In this document: one piece after another, positions 44,399 through 52,502 of the stretch | Layout of the letters: each line of letters starts with the position of its first letter | Position numbering within the stretch: position 1 is the first letter of the stretch | Source of the DNA: an uncultured Francisella sp. | GTDB lineage: Bacteria > Pseudomonadota > Gammaproteobacteria > Burkholderiales > Neisseriaceae | Assembly: GCA_943913135.1 (NCBI GenBank) | Contig: CALTVE010000002.1 | Span: 1 to 64,000, forward strand | Direction of reading: 5' to 3' | Length of the DNA: 64,000 nt | The notes under the pieces: model-generated | Told to the model about the DNA's origin: nothing | The model's input: the letters and a program-made list of their open reading frames with translations, nothing else | Databases searched by the model: none | Translations under genes and position numbers: made by a program

Positions 44399-45742
44399 AT
44401 GAATACGAAGCACAGTTTTTCCAGGCGAACACAAGAGGGATTCACTCTGGTGGAATTCATGGTGGCAAGTGCCATGGCTCTGGCCTTGTGTGTAGCGATC
44501 GGTGCGATTTATTTTTATACCAGTCGCCTCAACAGTGTGGCTTCTACCCAATTAAAAGTGGAAAAAGAATTACGCCAAGTTTCTTTGGATATCAAACGCG
44601 ATGCCTCTATGGCCGGTAATTTCGGCTGTTTATCGCTAACTTCGCTATATCAAAATGACAGTCGCAATATCGATAACGAATTTAACCGTACGTTCCACGT
44701 CCTTTTTAATCCTAATATCGATAGTAACAAACCTTACGTTTTCGACCGTCCCAGTTCCACTGCAAAAAGTACTAACCAGAATTTTGGGGTGAACGTAATT
44801 CCTGCAAGCAAACTACAAGTGGACAATTTTGACCCTCAAGGCAAAGCTCTTATTTTCTATTACGGGATTGGAGATGCAAGTTTAAAAAGCTATGCCGCAG
44901 GCAGCGATGGGGACCGGTTTACCGCATTATCTTTCCAGGATGAAGACCCCAAACAATATCTCAAAGATATTGATGAGCAAGGAGGCTTTTTTGCTTTATC
45001 TAGCTGTAAAGCTTTAAACATCTTTCAAACCACTCCTCACGGAAGTAGCGATGCCAAAGGGGCCATTGAGCTAACTCAAAATACCTTAGGCGATGTACGT
45101 TTGGGAGCAGAAAACCGAAAACCGACCAATTATCAACAGATCAGCGAGATGCAGCTACTTCGATATATCGTTCATGCTTATGCGGTGGGACGTAATAGTG
45201 AGGGCCATTTGGGATTATACCGTATTGAATTGGCCTCTGATGGCAGATGGGGCCCGCCTGTTTTGATTTCACGCTATGTGGACATTATGGACGTATCTTT
45301 TATCTACTCCACTGCATTAAATAACGAAAAAGAGCCAATCGGTTGTCCCAGCGCCTTTAATGATGATGTTTTTGCCAGTGAAGATGAAAGTTTGGAACAT
45401 AAATTCAACAATAATCAGTTTTATGAAAAAGACAATGCTACTTTCAATAAAGCAGTCCCCCCCACCGACCCCAAAGGAGAACGGACGCAAGATATAAAAG
45501 AACCGTTAAAAGACGAACATCATTACCTGGCTCCAGCGGCAGTTAATATCGTGTTTACCTTGAACCTACCCCATATTGCAGCTCCTTTTGGTCGCGGTTT
45601 ACAGGCAGATGATAAAACTAAATCTAAGGAAGGTTCGCAAATAGATATCAAAAGCGGCCTCGACCTGACTAATAAAACGTATAGAATATTTTCCTCAATA
45701 AGGGGAGGAAATAGATGCGCCAACCGAAACTTGCTCGATTAA
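44399..45742 (+). CDS. pilW: Type IV minor pilin PilW
   Basis: Largest minor prepilin of the cluster, 447 residues, with a 14-residue leader and the cleavage site G/FTLVEFMVASAMALALCVA (Glu at +5 present). The soluble part follows the PilW pattern, including an early conserved disulfide (FGCLS...) and LYRIELASDGRWGPPVLISRYVDIMDVSF near the middle. It lies 21 bp after pilV and overlaps pilX by 28 bp. Confidence 0.9.
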   Translation: MNTKHSFSRRTQEGFTLVEFMVASAMALALCVAIGAIYFYTSRLNSVASTQLKVEKELRQVSLDIKRDASMAGNFGCLSLTSLYQNDSRNIDNEFNRTFHVLFNPNIDSNKPYVFDRPSSTAKSTNQNFGVNVIPASKLQVDNFDPQGKALIFYYGIGDASLKSYAAGSDGDRFTALSFQDEDPKQYLKDIDEQGGFFALSSCKALNIFQTTPHGSSDAKGAIELTQNTLGDVRLGAENRKPTNYQQISEMQLLRYIVHAYAVGRNSEGHLGLYRIELASDGRWGPPVLISRYVDIMDVSFIYSTALNNEKEPIGCPSAFNDDVFASEDESLEHKFNNNQFYEKDNATFNKAVPPTDPKGERTQDIKEPLKDEHHYLAPAAVNIVFTLNLPHIAAPFGRGLQADDKTKSKEGSQIDIKSGLDLTNKTYRIFSSIRGGNRCANRNLLD

Positions 45743-46416
45743 ATGCCAAGCAGCAGGGCGGCTACGTACTCATTGTGGTACTGGCCATCTTAGTGCTGAT
45801 TTCCCTGATGGTCACTGCGACCTATATCGAAACGGATAGCTCTATAAAAGGGACCGCCAATATAGCCGATCATCGTTATGCGCGTGCCATTGCCGAAGAG
45901 GTCAGTCAAATCGCTTCACAACAAATAGCGCAAGAATTTGAAGATCCAAGCAGTGGTATCTTGCCGCCACTTACCAATCTGCCGCAAAGAGAAGGGATTT
46001 ATCTTCAAGTTCAAGAAGGGCGCCCACCCCTTAAAACGGTAGATGGGCAAGATTGGCCGCAGTATTTTACCGCTGACTGTGCAGGCTTAGGCAAACACCC
46101 TGGATTTTGCGCGGTGTCTAGCGATCCCACTGATGTCAATACAGGGCAAGGAAGTAATGCTTCTGCCCTACCACCCGTTTATGAACGCCCTCATGTATTT
46201 AATCAATACAGCGGAACAAAATGCGAAAATGCGGTGACTATACCCAAAAGCCGGCTGGCCAACAATGCCGCTCGCCCCCCTTGCTATGTTGTCGAATTTT
46301 TAGGCCTAGCTCCTGATACCAACTTATTAACCTATCGCATCACCGTGATGGCATGGGGGAAAAGTTTGAAAACTAAGGTAACTTTGCAATCCATCTATTC
46401 GATGGAATATAACTAA
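45715..46416 (+). CDS. pilX: Type IV minor pilin-assembly protein PilX
   Basis: A 233-residue PilX-type protein: the N-terminal hydrophobic stretch GGYVLIVVLAILVLISLMV begins after a short basic leader and lacks the standard FTLIE, as is typical for PilX, and is followed by a helix with DHRYARAIAEE. Needed for minor-pilin priming of the pilus tip. It starts within pilW. No fimT or pilE follows, so the cluster is shorter than in Pseudomonas or Xanthomonas. Confidence 0.85.
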   Translation: MRQPKLARLNAKQQGGYVLIVVLAILVLISLMVTATYIETDSSIKGTANIADHRYARAIAEEVSQIASQQIAQEFEDPSSGILPPLTNLPQREGIYLQVQEGRPPLKTVDGQDWPQYFTADCAGLGKHPGFCAVSSDPTDVNTGQGSNASALPPVYERPHVFNQYSGTKCENAVTIPKSRLANNAARPPCYVVEFLGLAPDTNLLTYRITVMAWGKSLKTKVTLQSIYSMEYN

Positions 46417-46449
46417 ACAAAGCCTGGTTCTTTTTCAGGCTTTGTTTAG
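46413..46449 (+). terminator. Hairpin terminator of pilVWX
   Basis: Perfect 14-bp inverted repeat (arms 46413-46426 and 46436-46449) that includes the pilX TAA; loop nine bases. The T-run after it is short (TTTCTC), so it may act more as a stabilising 3' end or a weak terminator. Confidence 0.7.
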
Positions 46450-46896
46450 TTTCTCTATAAAATCGCTATCCTCTTTACTGGTTTTCGCTTGTTCCCTTTC
46501 TAAGTCCACCGTACCAGATAGAGTAAGTAAGCAAGCGCTATAAGCGTAAAATCCCGTGCTATTAAACACTGAGTACAAAAATTATGGGCAGAAGAGACCA
46601 GATATCTCTTTAACTTCACTAAAAAATAATTTCTTCAGGCATTTACCTACTTAGAAAGTTTAAACCTTCAGACTATCGAGATGTCCCCTAAAATTCTCTC
46701 ACAATCTAAACCTGCTTTAGTGGACTTATAAGCAGCTTGCAAGACACATCGTTCCCAAACGAAGGGGTAATAAAAAAATAGATTTTTTCATCCTCCATTT
46801 CCCGATATTAAACGGATAGATTATTTTTAGGTCAGCAAAAATTACAGCGATTTATCTAGATTAACTGCCAGACTTATTTCAACCCAATATCAATAT
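46450..46896. other. Non-coding region between pilus and secretion genes
   Basis: No intact gene. A short coding-like trace (about 46631-46731, plus strand, reading LESLNLQTIEMSPKIL and ending in TAA) has no start in frame and could be a gene remnant. No att-like copy of the tRNA-Leu 3' end was found here by eye. Confidence 0.45.
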
Positions 46897-47334
46897 TTAT
46901 TTAGGATGATTATATTCATACAACTTAGCAGGAGAGGCAGGCTTATGTTTAAGTCCTAACTTGCGGTAAAGCGTATAAACCTCATCTGCTAGGCAGTCAC
47001 TTACATAGGAGGTTCCATAATCTTGAAAATTATCAGGATGGATCATGCCTGTTTTAACATAATCTTTAATTACTTGTTTAGTACAGCGTGCTTTGTAGGG
47101 CTTCAGGTAGTGGTCAAGTTGGGCTTTATTCATTTTGCCGCTTTTAATAATTTTTTGTTTCATTCTGTAAATAGCCCCGTCAAAGCATACACCTTGCAAA
47201 TCAATACGAAGCCCTGCCCATATCATACAGTCTATATCTTTATCATCCAATTTATATGACAATGTACGATGAGAGGAAGCAGCAGTGGTAAAAACCGGTA
47301 GCACATATAAAAGTAGTAAAAGTGTTTTTCTCAT
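46897..47334 (-). CDS. Small secreted protein of unknown function, cysteine-containing
   Basis: I do not recognise a family. From the ATG at 47334 (AAGGAAA nine bases upstream) it has 145 residues: a classic signal peptide MRKTLLLLLYVLPVFTTAAS, then a soluble domain with four cysteines (DIDCMIW, GVCFDG, KARCTK, VSDCLAD) that could pair as disulfides in the periplasm. It is basic and rich in Tyr and Lys. It lies just behind the VirB5-muramidase gene on the same strand, 36 bp after the end of the frameshifted extension. By that position it could be an immunity or accessory protein of that enzyme; there is no sequence proof. Confidence 0.6.
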   Translation of the reverse strand: MRKTLLLLLYVLPVFTTAASSHRTLSYKLDDKDIDCMIWAGLRIDLQGVCFDGAIYRMKQKIIKSGKMNKAQLDHYLKPYKARCTKQVIKDYVKTGMIHPDNFQDYGTSYVSDCLADEVYTLYRKLGLKHKPASPAKLYEYNHPK

Positions 47335-47447
47335 TTTCTTATTTCCTTTAAAAATCATGTGGTTCCTATTTTATCCTTCCCTGCGTGCCACGCCTAATAC
47401 AGTTACACGTTCCCTTTTTATACGATCTTCAACACTTTTCCCACTAC

Positions 47448-48665
47448 CTAGGGCATAAGTCTTGCGAAAACGACTTTTTTTGTGTTCCATTTATAGTCAT
47501 AAATTCTATTTATCCTCTGCTCACTTGTCATCTTGTAAATGTCATAACCCTTAAATGCATTAACGATTACGTCTGGTTTTCCATATTGAACTGCTACTGA
47601 CCAGATGGCTTCTTTCTCAGCTTTACCCAGTTTATTGACATCAATTCCCCTCTTTTTTAAATACTTCACTTGAGGGGCGTAGTGCGTGTGATAAATAAAG
47701 TCATATTGTTCTTTACCCCAAGCCTTTGGATCTCTTTTATTTAATTCTCTCCACTTTCTGCTAAAAGGTGGAGTACCTGGGGTTAAGCCTTTAAGTTCTT
47801 TTCCCATCCCTCCGTGCTTTGCACTCCAGTTGATAAACTGTTGTGCGTCCCCCGTTTTAGAGGACAGTTGGTAAGTACCATAAGAAATACCGCCAGGATC
47901 GCCTTTTCCTGTACTGATAGCCCCTGATCCAGCCTTACCAGATTCAAATTGGCGCACATATTCGCCAATCCTGTCTGCCTCTTTTCCCTCTGCTTTGGGG
48001 AGGGTACTGCCATCGCCATCTCCAGGAGGTCTTTTCTGCCCTTGATTACGCTCTGCAGGAGAATCATGAAGATGGGTACATTCAGAGCTGAGCTGAAATT
48101 GATTAGGAAACTCCCTATACGCTGCCACTTGATGCCCACAGTTGGCTGCTAAGACTCTTCTATGGGTCGCGAGTTTTTCTTCCAACGCCATAGTGGCTTT
48201 CATCACTTCAAACTGATGCATGTTTTCTTGATAAACCATCTGCTCAGTTTGGATTTTATTTTGTAAATCTTGTGAGGCTTTAATATCTTGAGTTTTACTG
48301 GCTTCTTCAGCCAATGTGCCGATGGTTTTAAGACGTATCTCTTCAGTTTTAAACTGATGAGCAATCATTTGTACTTCTTTAAGTAACCAATCGGTGCGGT
48401 TTTGATTAATCCATGCGGCAGTGGATAGATTTTCGTTGGCCAGGGACATAAAATTGCGCCATTCTTTTGGAAGGAAACTGCCTAGCTGTTGGTTAATGAT
48501 TTCCCCAATGGCTCTTTTCCCTTTGAGGGTGTGTACTTGTTCTTCCAAAGACTTAGCCATTTTACGTGCTTCTTGAACTTGCTGTAGTAGTTTGGAGAAG
48601 GCTTGAGGGTCAAAGACGATATCGACTGCATACGTTACTTTAATACTGCCACAAAAAAACAACAA
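47448..48665 (-). CDS. VirB5-like protein fused to a VgrG3-type muramidase domain
   Basis: A 405-residue fusion. Residues 1-14 form a signal-like stretch ending TYA; 15-180 follow VirB5/TrbJ minor T4SS pilin subunits (VDIVFDPQAFSKLLQQV, LPKEWRNF, a long helical body, ANCGHQ); 195-230 is a polar Pro/Gly linker; 232-405 matches the peptidoglycan-cleaving C-terminal domain of VgrG3-like spikes: FESGKAGSGAIS, GKGDPGGISYGTYQLSS, TPGTPPFSRKW, IYHTHYAPQ, AIWSVAVQYG. Glu241 in FESG is the catalytic candidate. Oddities: the only starts are TTG codons; an ATG at 48710 is in frame but followed by TAA at 48675-48677; and at the A7 run 47475-47481 a -1 slip would extend the protein to 47371 with family-like sequence. 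Divergent from virB1. Confidence 0.75.
   Translation of the reverse strand: MLFFCGSIKVTYAVDIVFDPQAFSKLLQQVQEARKMAKSLEEQVHTLKGKRAIGEIINQQLGSFLPKEWRNFMSLANENLSTAAWINQNRTDWLLKEVQMIAHQFKTEEIRLKTIGTLAEEASKTQDIKASQDLQNKIQTEQMVYQENMHQFEVMKATMALEEKLATHRRVLAANCGHQVAAYREFPNQFQLSSECTHLHDSPAERNQGQKRPPGDGDGSTLPKAEGKEADRIGEYVRQFESGKAGSGAISTGKGDPGGISYGTYQLSSKTGDAQQFINWSAKHGGMGKELKGLTPGTPPFSRKWRELNKRDPKAWGKEQYDFIYHTHYAPQVKYLKKRGIDVNKLGKAEKEAIWSVAVQYGKPDVIVNAFKGYDIYKMTSEQRINRIYDYKWNTKKVVFARLMP
47475..47481 (-). other. A7 homopolymer, probable slip or frameshift site
   Basis: On the minus strand the coding sequence passes through seven A (ACA AAA AAA GTC). In the annotated frame the protein ends 12 codons on. 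One more A, or a -1 ribosomal slip, opens KSRFRKTYALGSGKSVEDR and about 34 residues in all, ending at TAA 47371-47373, which resembles the expected domain end. Confidence 0.65.
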
Positions 48666-48703
48666 TAATAGTAGTTATTTATCTATAGATATGGTCCGAT
48701 AGG

Positions 48704-48731
48704 TTGACATTATTTTAAATTAGTGTATCAT
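48704..48731 (+). promoter_or_regulatory. Strong sigma-70 promoter overlapping the virB1 start region
   Basis: TTGACA (48704-48709), 16-bp spacer and TATCAT (48726-48731). Transcription would begin around 48737-48740, that is downstream of the ATG at 48730 and right at the second in-frame ATG (48739). Confidence 0.65.
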
Positions 48732-49380
48732 GATATCTATGAAATACATGATTACTTTTTTCCTATTTTTTTTAATAACACAGCTGGGTAGCAGCGGAGT
48801 ATATGCGGACGACTTACTCCGTCGTTGTGCACCCAACGTGGCACTGGATACTATGGCGGCCATTATTGCGGTAGAAAGTTCGGGTAATCCATATGCGATT
48901 GCTGTGGTTCGGGGTGCTAAACAACCTAAGCAGCCGAGAAATCGTGCTGAGGCGCTTAAAATCATTCGTTATTTAAATTCGATAAATGCCAATTTTACTG
49001 TGGGCCTTGCGCAAATTAATCAGGCAAACTTTAACAAATTTAAAGTTACAGCCGAAGATCTTCTAAATACATGTCTAAACTTAAGGATTTCTGAAAAACT
49101 GTTGCAAGATTGTTACACTCGTACACACGACATTGATAAAACCCTCAGCTGTTACTACTCAGGGAATCCCCGTCAAGGGTTTAAAAAGGATTTTAGAAAA
49201 ACTTCCTATGTAGAACGAGTTTACGCCCATTCCTCTTCAGTTAAAGTGCCTTCTCTGAAGCCGCAAAGCGACATTCGCACCCCTTTTAAATTAACCAACA
49301 AGGAAGACCCATTGAATAAAAAATTAACAATAGAAAATAGTATCGAGAAAAAAAATGATTACGGTGAATATGCTTTCTAA
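48730..49380 (+). CDS. virB1: VirB1 lytic transglycosylase of the type IV secretion system
   Basis: Periplasmic SLT-type transglycosylase that opens the cell wall for the secretion channel. The 216-residue frame has a signal peptide ending VYADD, the catalytic Glu49 in IAVESSGNPYAIAVV and the VGLAQINQANF motif; a polar tail of about 65 residues follows the domain. In-frame ATGs at 48730, 48739 and 48748 are all possible; the promoter position favours 48739, which would make the message nearly leaderless. First gene of the virB plus-strand operon. Confidence 0.92.
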   Translation: MISMKYMITFFLFFLITQLGSSGVYADDLLRRCAPNVALDTMAAIIAVESSGNPYAIAVVRGAKQPKQPRNRAEALKIIRYLNSINANFTVGLAQINQANFNKFKVTAEDLLNTCLNLRISEKLLQDCYTRTHDIDKTLSCYYSGNPRQGFKKDFRKTSYVERVYAHSSSVKVPSLKPQSDIRTPFKLTNKEDPLNKKLTIENSIEKKNDYGEYAF

Positions 49381-49434
49381 TTTATGCTTCAATTTCATTC
49401 ACAACCAAATATTAGTGAAAGGTAATAAATACTT

Positions 49435-49767
49435 ATGAAATTATTAAAAAACAAAATCGTTGCTGCCACTGGTGCAGGTTTTCTTGCCACTTTCCCCCTA
49501 ATTGCTAATGCCCGGGGGGAAGGTCTTGGAGGCTTAGAAGAATCTACGACCAGCCTTCTGACCACTGTCCGCACTGTTATTATTGCTGTTGTTGGCATCG
49601 TCGCTACCATTGCTCTAACCTGGCAATTGGCTCAAGGCTTTATGGGACGCAAAACTTGGGGCGATATCTTTGAAAGCTGTTTATGGATTTTAGGGGCAGG
49701 AGCAGGGGTAGCCTTAGCAACCTGGATTTTTACCCGTGGACAAAGTCTAACTTTTAGCGGAGGCTAA
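49435..49767 (+). CDS. virB2: VirB2/TrbC major pilin of the type IV secretion system
   Basis: Precursor of the main T4SS pilus subunit. 110 residues: a long signal sequence cleaved near LIANA/RGEG, then two membrane helices (about 45-65 and 80-98) separated by a short basic loop QGFMGRKTWGD, the usual VirB2 layout. 54 bp after virB1 and 7 bp before virB3. Confidence 0.9.
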   Translation: MKLLKNKIVAATGAGFLATFPLIANARGEGLGGLEESTTSLLTTVRTVIIAVVGIVATIALTWQLAQGFMGRKTWGDIFESCLWILGAGAGVALATWIFTRGQSLTFSGG

Positions 49768-49774
49768 ATCCTAA

Positions 49775-50143
49775 ATGTTTGAACCGAATATAGATGAAGT
49801 GACTTTTAATGGGTTAGATCGGCCGGCTGTGTTCCTTGGGGCACCGATCAGGCCACTCGGTATTTGTTTCATCATTATCACAATGATCTCTCTAATTCTG
49901 TCCCTTATTTGCGGTCTCAAAAGCTTTCTTCTGATGGGCATTATTTTGCCCATCTTCTTCATCCTCAAATTCGTCTGCGAGAATGATGAAAATGCCTTAA
50001 ATGTGCTGAGATATAGCTTTAAGTTCTTTTTTTTATACCGTTTCAACTTAAATCGCTTAAGTCACTTCACCCCTAAGAAAAACCCTATTTTTAAACAGCC
50101 TGCTTTTTCCCCTACCCGATATGGAGAGAATGATGCCATTTAA
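49775..50143 (+). CDS. virB3: VirB3 inner membrane T4SS protein
   Basis: Small inner-membrane component that works with VirB4. The 122-residue protein has the family start GLDRPAVFLGAPIRPLGI and two adjacent membrane helices (about 28-62), then a basic cytoplasmic tail. Its end overlaps virB4 by about 14-23 bp depending on the virB4 start. Confidence 0.88.
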   Translation: MFEPNIDEVTFNGLDRPAVFLGAPIRPLGICFIIITMISLILSLICGLKSFLLMGIILPIFFILKFVCENDENALNVLRYSFKFFFLYRFNLNRLSHFTPKKNPIFKQPAFSPTRYGENDAI

Positions 50144-52502
50144 AAGTGATTTTTTTAAGAACCTCGGTCGCAGGATTCCTGTAGCATCTGATTTTCTCCC
50201 TAAAATAAAACAACATGTTACCGACAATATCATCTATTACGACGAAGGATTTTTTGCCTTTGCCTTCAAACTGACAGGTTTTAATTTTGAAGGCGTTGAT
50301 ACCAATCTGTTGTATAGCAAATATAGAATTTTTAATAATGCCTTAATGACCTTTGGCAAAAACTTTGCTGATAAGGGTAGACTTTCTGCTGTGGTGCGCC
50401 GGCGTAGAACCCATTTTGATCCACCCACTGATTTTGAAAATCAGTTCACTCATCAGTTCGCGGTTGAATATATTAATCGCCTTAACCAGAACGACTGCTT
50501 TTCAAACGATTTTTATCTTATTTGTCTCATTGAAGAAAATAATTTTAAATTAGGCCGTAAAAAAGCCACTGAGCAAATCCAGGTATTGCACAATTCCCTA
50601 TCTGACTTTACCCCTAAACTCCTCAAAGCCTATGAAAATGGAAAAGGCGTGGTATTCAGTGAGTTGTACGAGTTATTTTCTTCTTTAATCAATATTTCTG
50701 ATAGCCAGATTCCCCTTTCTGCTACAGATGCTTACAAATCTCTTCCCGAGGCATGGTTACACTTCGGCACTAACCTACTTGAAATAAGAAACCATGAAGG
50801 GCGTAAATGGGGACAGATTTTTGACCTTCGAGAATTCGGCCTTTCGCAACTTAAAGTGCTTACCCCCATCCTTTCTCTTCCCTTTGAATTTAACTTAGTA
50901 CATCACTTTACTTTTATTAGGAACGCTAAAATTTTATCGCAGGTGACAAAACAACTAAACGAATTAAATTCCGTGGGAGATAAGGCATTTTTCCAGCAAG
51001 ATGAGCTTATAGAGCTCCAAGGACAGGTGACTAGTGGCAATATCAATTTTGGTACCCTCCGGAGTTCAGTGCTGGTTTTAGGAAAAACACCTGAAGAAGC
51101 GATTGACAACTGTTCACGTGCCTTTGCTAAGTTTCTCGATTCAGGGGGTTTTCGTTACCAAAAAGCAGGATGGTCGGCGCCCGCTACTTATTTCTCTCAA
51201 ATTCTAGGCTCGGCGTACACTCCACGCCCCCTTACCAAAGCGATTACTAACTTTTCGCATATCGCTTTTCCCTATGATTATGCAGAAGGTAAAAAGGAAA
51301 ATAATCCCTTGGGGGATGGCTCCGCAGTGTTGCCTCTACTGACGGATTCAAAAACCTTATATTTTTTTAATTTCCACTATACTGACCTTAATGAACAAGG
51401 CCAGAATAAGCCCGTTGTAGGCCATACCCTCATCTTAGGCAAGTCAGAAACGGGTAAATCAACCCTGATGAATGGCATGCTTAGTTTTCTGACCCGCTTT
51501 CATCCATGTATTTTTGCCCTTGATTTAGATTTAGGGATGGAAATTTTTATCCGAACTTTAGAGGGGAAATATTTCCAACTTAAGATCGGGAAAAATACCG
51601 GTATGAATCCCTTTAAGCTCATATCTAATAAAAAAAATATCGACTTCCTCATTAACTTGGTTGAAATGTGCGCCGGCGGCGCCCTCACTGCTGAAGAAGA
51701 ATTGGATATCAAAGATGCTGTAGAAAGTGTCCTTCATTTTCTCGAATTTGAGAAAAGGGACTTCACCCATCTTGTACAAAACATAACTGTTGATTCATTA
51801 CGAAAAAAATTATTGAAATGGTGTCAAGGCGGTCGATTTGGCTGGGTGTTTGACAATCCGGAAAACCTCTATAATCCAGAGGACTTCGAAATCGTCGGAT
51901 TTGATTTAACTGAGATTTTAAAGTCGGATGAGGAAAACTATCCGCCCACCCAGCCTATACTCGCCTATATCCTTTATTTACGCGAGGCGATGATGAAAAA
52001 AGTGGCTGAACAACAAAGGGTTATCGCTACGGTAATAGAGGAATTCTGGTTTGCCACCCAATATCCAAAAATTGCCGATGAAATCAAGAAAATTCTTAAG
52101 TCTGAACGTAAACGACACAATTTCGCTATTTTGGTTTCACAATCTCCTGCCGATGCGATTCGCTCCTCTATTTTTGAAGCCATTATTGAACAGACAGCAA
52201 CTAAGATTTTTTTACCTAATCCATCCGCCGAATTTGAAAACTCTTATGAACGTTGCGGCATCAGTAAAACTGAGTTTAATAAAATTATTTCTCTTCCTGA
52301 AAAATCACGAAAATTTCTTATTAAACAGGGGCATGCCAGCGCGGTAGCTAACTTTAACCTACGGGGTATGGATAAAGCACTTGCAGTTCTTTCAGGAACA
52401 AGCGCAAACGTGGAAATTTTACATAAGACAATGAGTGAATATGGTGAAAACCCCAAAAAATGGCTGGGACCTTTTTTAAATAAAGTTGCTAAGGAAAAAT
52501 AA
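50130..52502 (+). CDS. virB4: VirB4 T4SS ATPase
   Basis: Large ATPase that energises pilus assembly and substrate transfer. From the ATG at 50130 the protein has 790 residues; ATG 50133 is equally possible and GGAGA lies before both, while 50121 lacks a ribosome site. The N-terminal CagE/TrbE domain is followed by Walker A LGKSETGKSTLMNGML (near 436), Walker B around VIATVIEEFWF and the FAILVSQSPAD motif. It starts inside virB3 and its TAA overlaps the virB6 ATG. Confidence 0.95.
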   Translation: MMPFKSDFFKNLGRRIPVASDFLPKIKQHVTDNIIYYDEGFFAFAFKLTGFNFEGVDTNLLYSKYRIFNNALMTFGKNFADKGRLSAVVRRRRTHFDPPTDFENQFTHQFAVEYINRLNQNDCFSNDFYLICLIEENNFKLGRKKATEQIQVLHNSLSDFTPKLLKAYENGKGVVFSELYELFSSLINISDSQIPLSATDAYKSLPEAWLHFGTNLLEIRNHEGRKWGQIFDLREFGLSQLKVLTPILSLPFEFNLVHHFTFIRNAKILSQVTKQLNELNSVGDKAFFQQDELIELQGQVTSGNINFGTLRSSVLVLGKTPEEAIDNCSRAFAKFLDSGGFRYQKAGWSAPATYFSQILGSAYTPRPLTKAITNFSHIAFPYDYAEGKKENNPLGDGSAVLPLLTDSKTLYFFNFHYTDLNEQGQNKPVVGHTLILGKSETGKSTLMNGMLSFLTRFHPCIFALDLDLGMEIFIRTLEGKYFQLKIGKNTGMNPFKLISNKKNIDFLINLVEMCAGGALTAEEELDIKDAVESVLHFLEFEKRDFTHLVQNITVDSLRKKLLKWCQGGRFGWVFDNPENLYNPEDFEIVGFDLTEILKSDEENYPPTQPILAYILYLREAMMKKVAEQQRVIATVIEEFWFATQYPKIADEIKKILKSERKRHNFAILVSQSPADAIRSSIFEAIIEQTATKIFLPNPSAEFENSYERCGISKTEFNKIISLPEKSRKFLIKQGHASAVANFNLRGMDKALAVLSGTSANVEILHKTMSEYGENPKKWLGPFLNKVAKEK

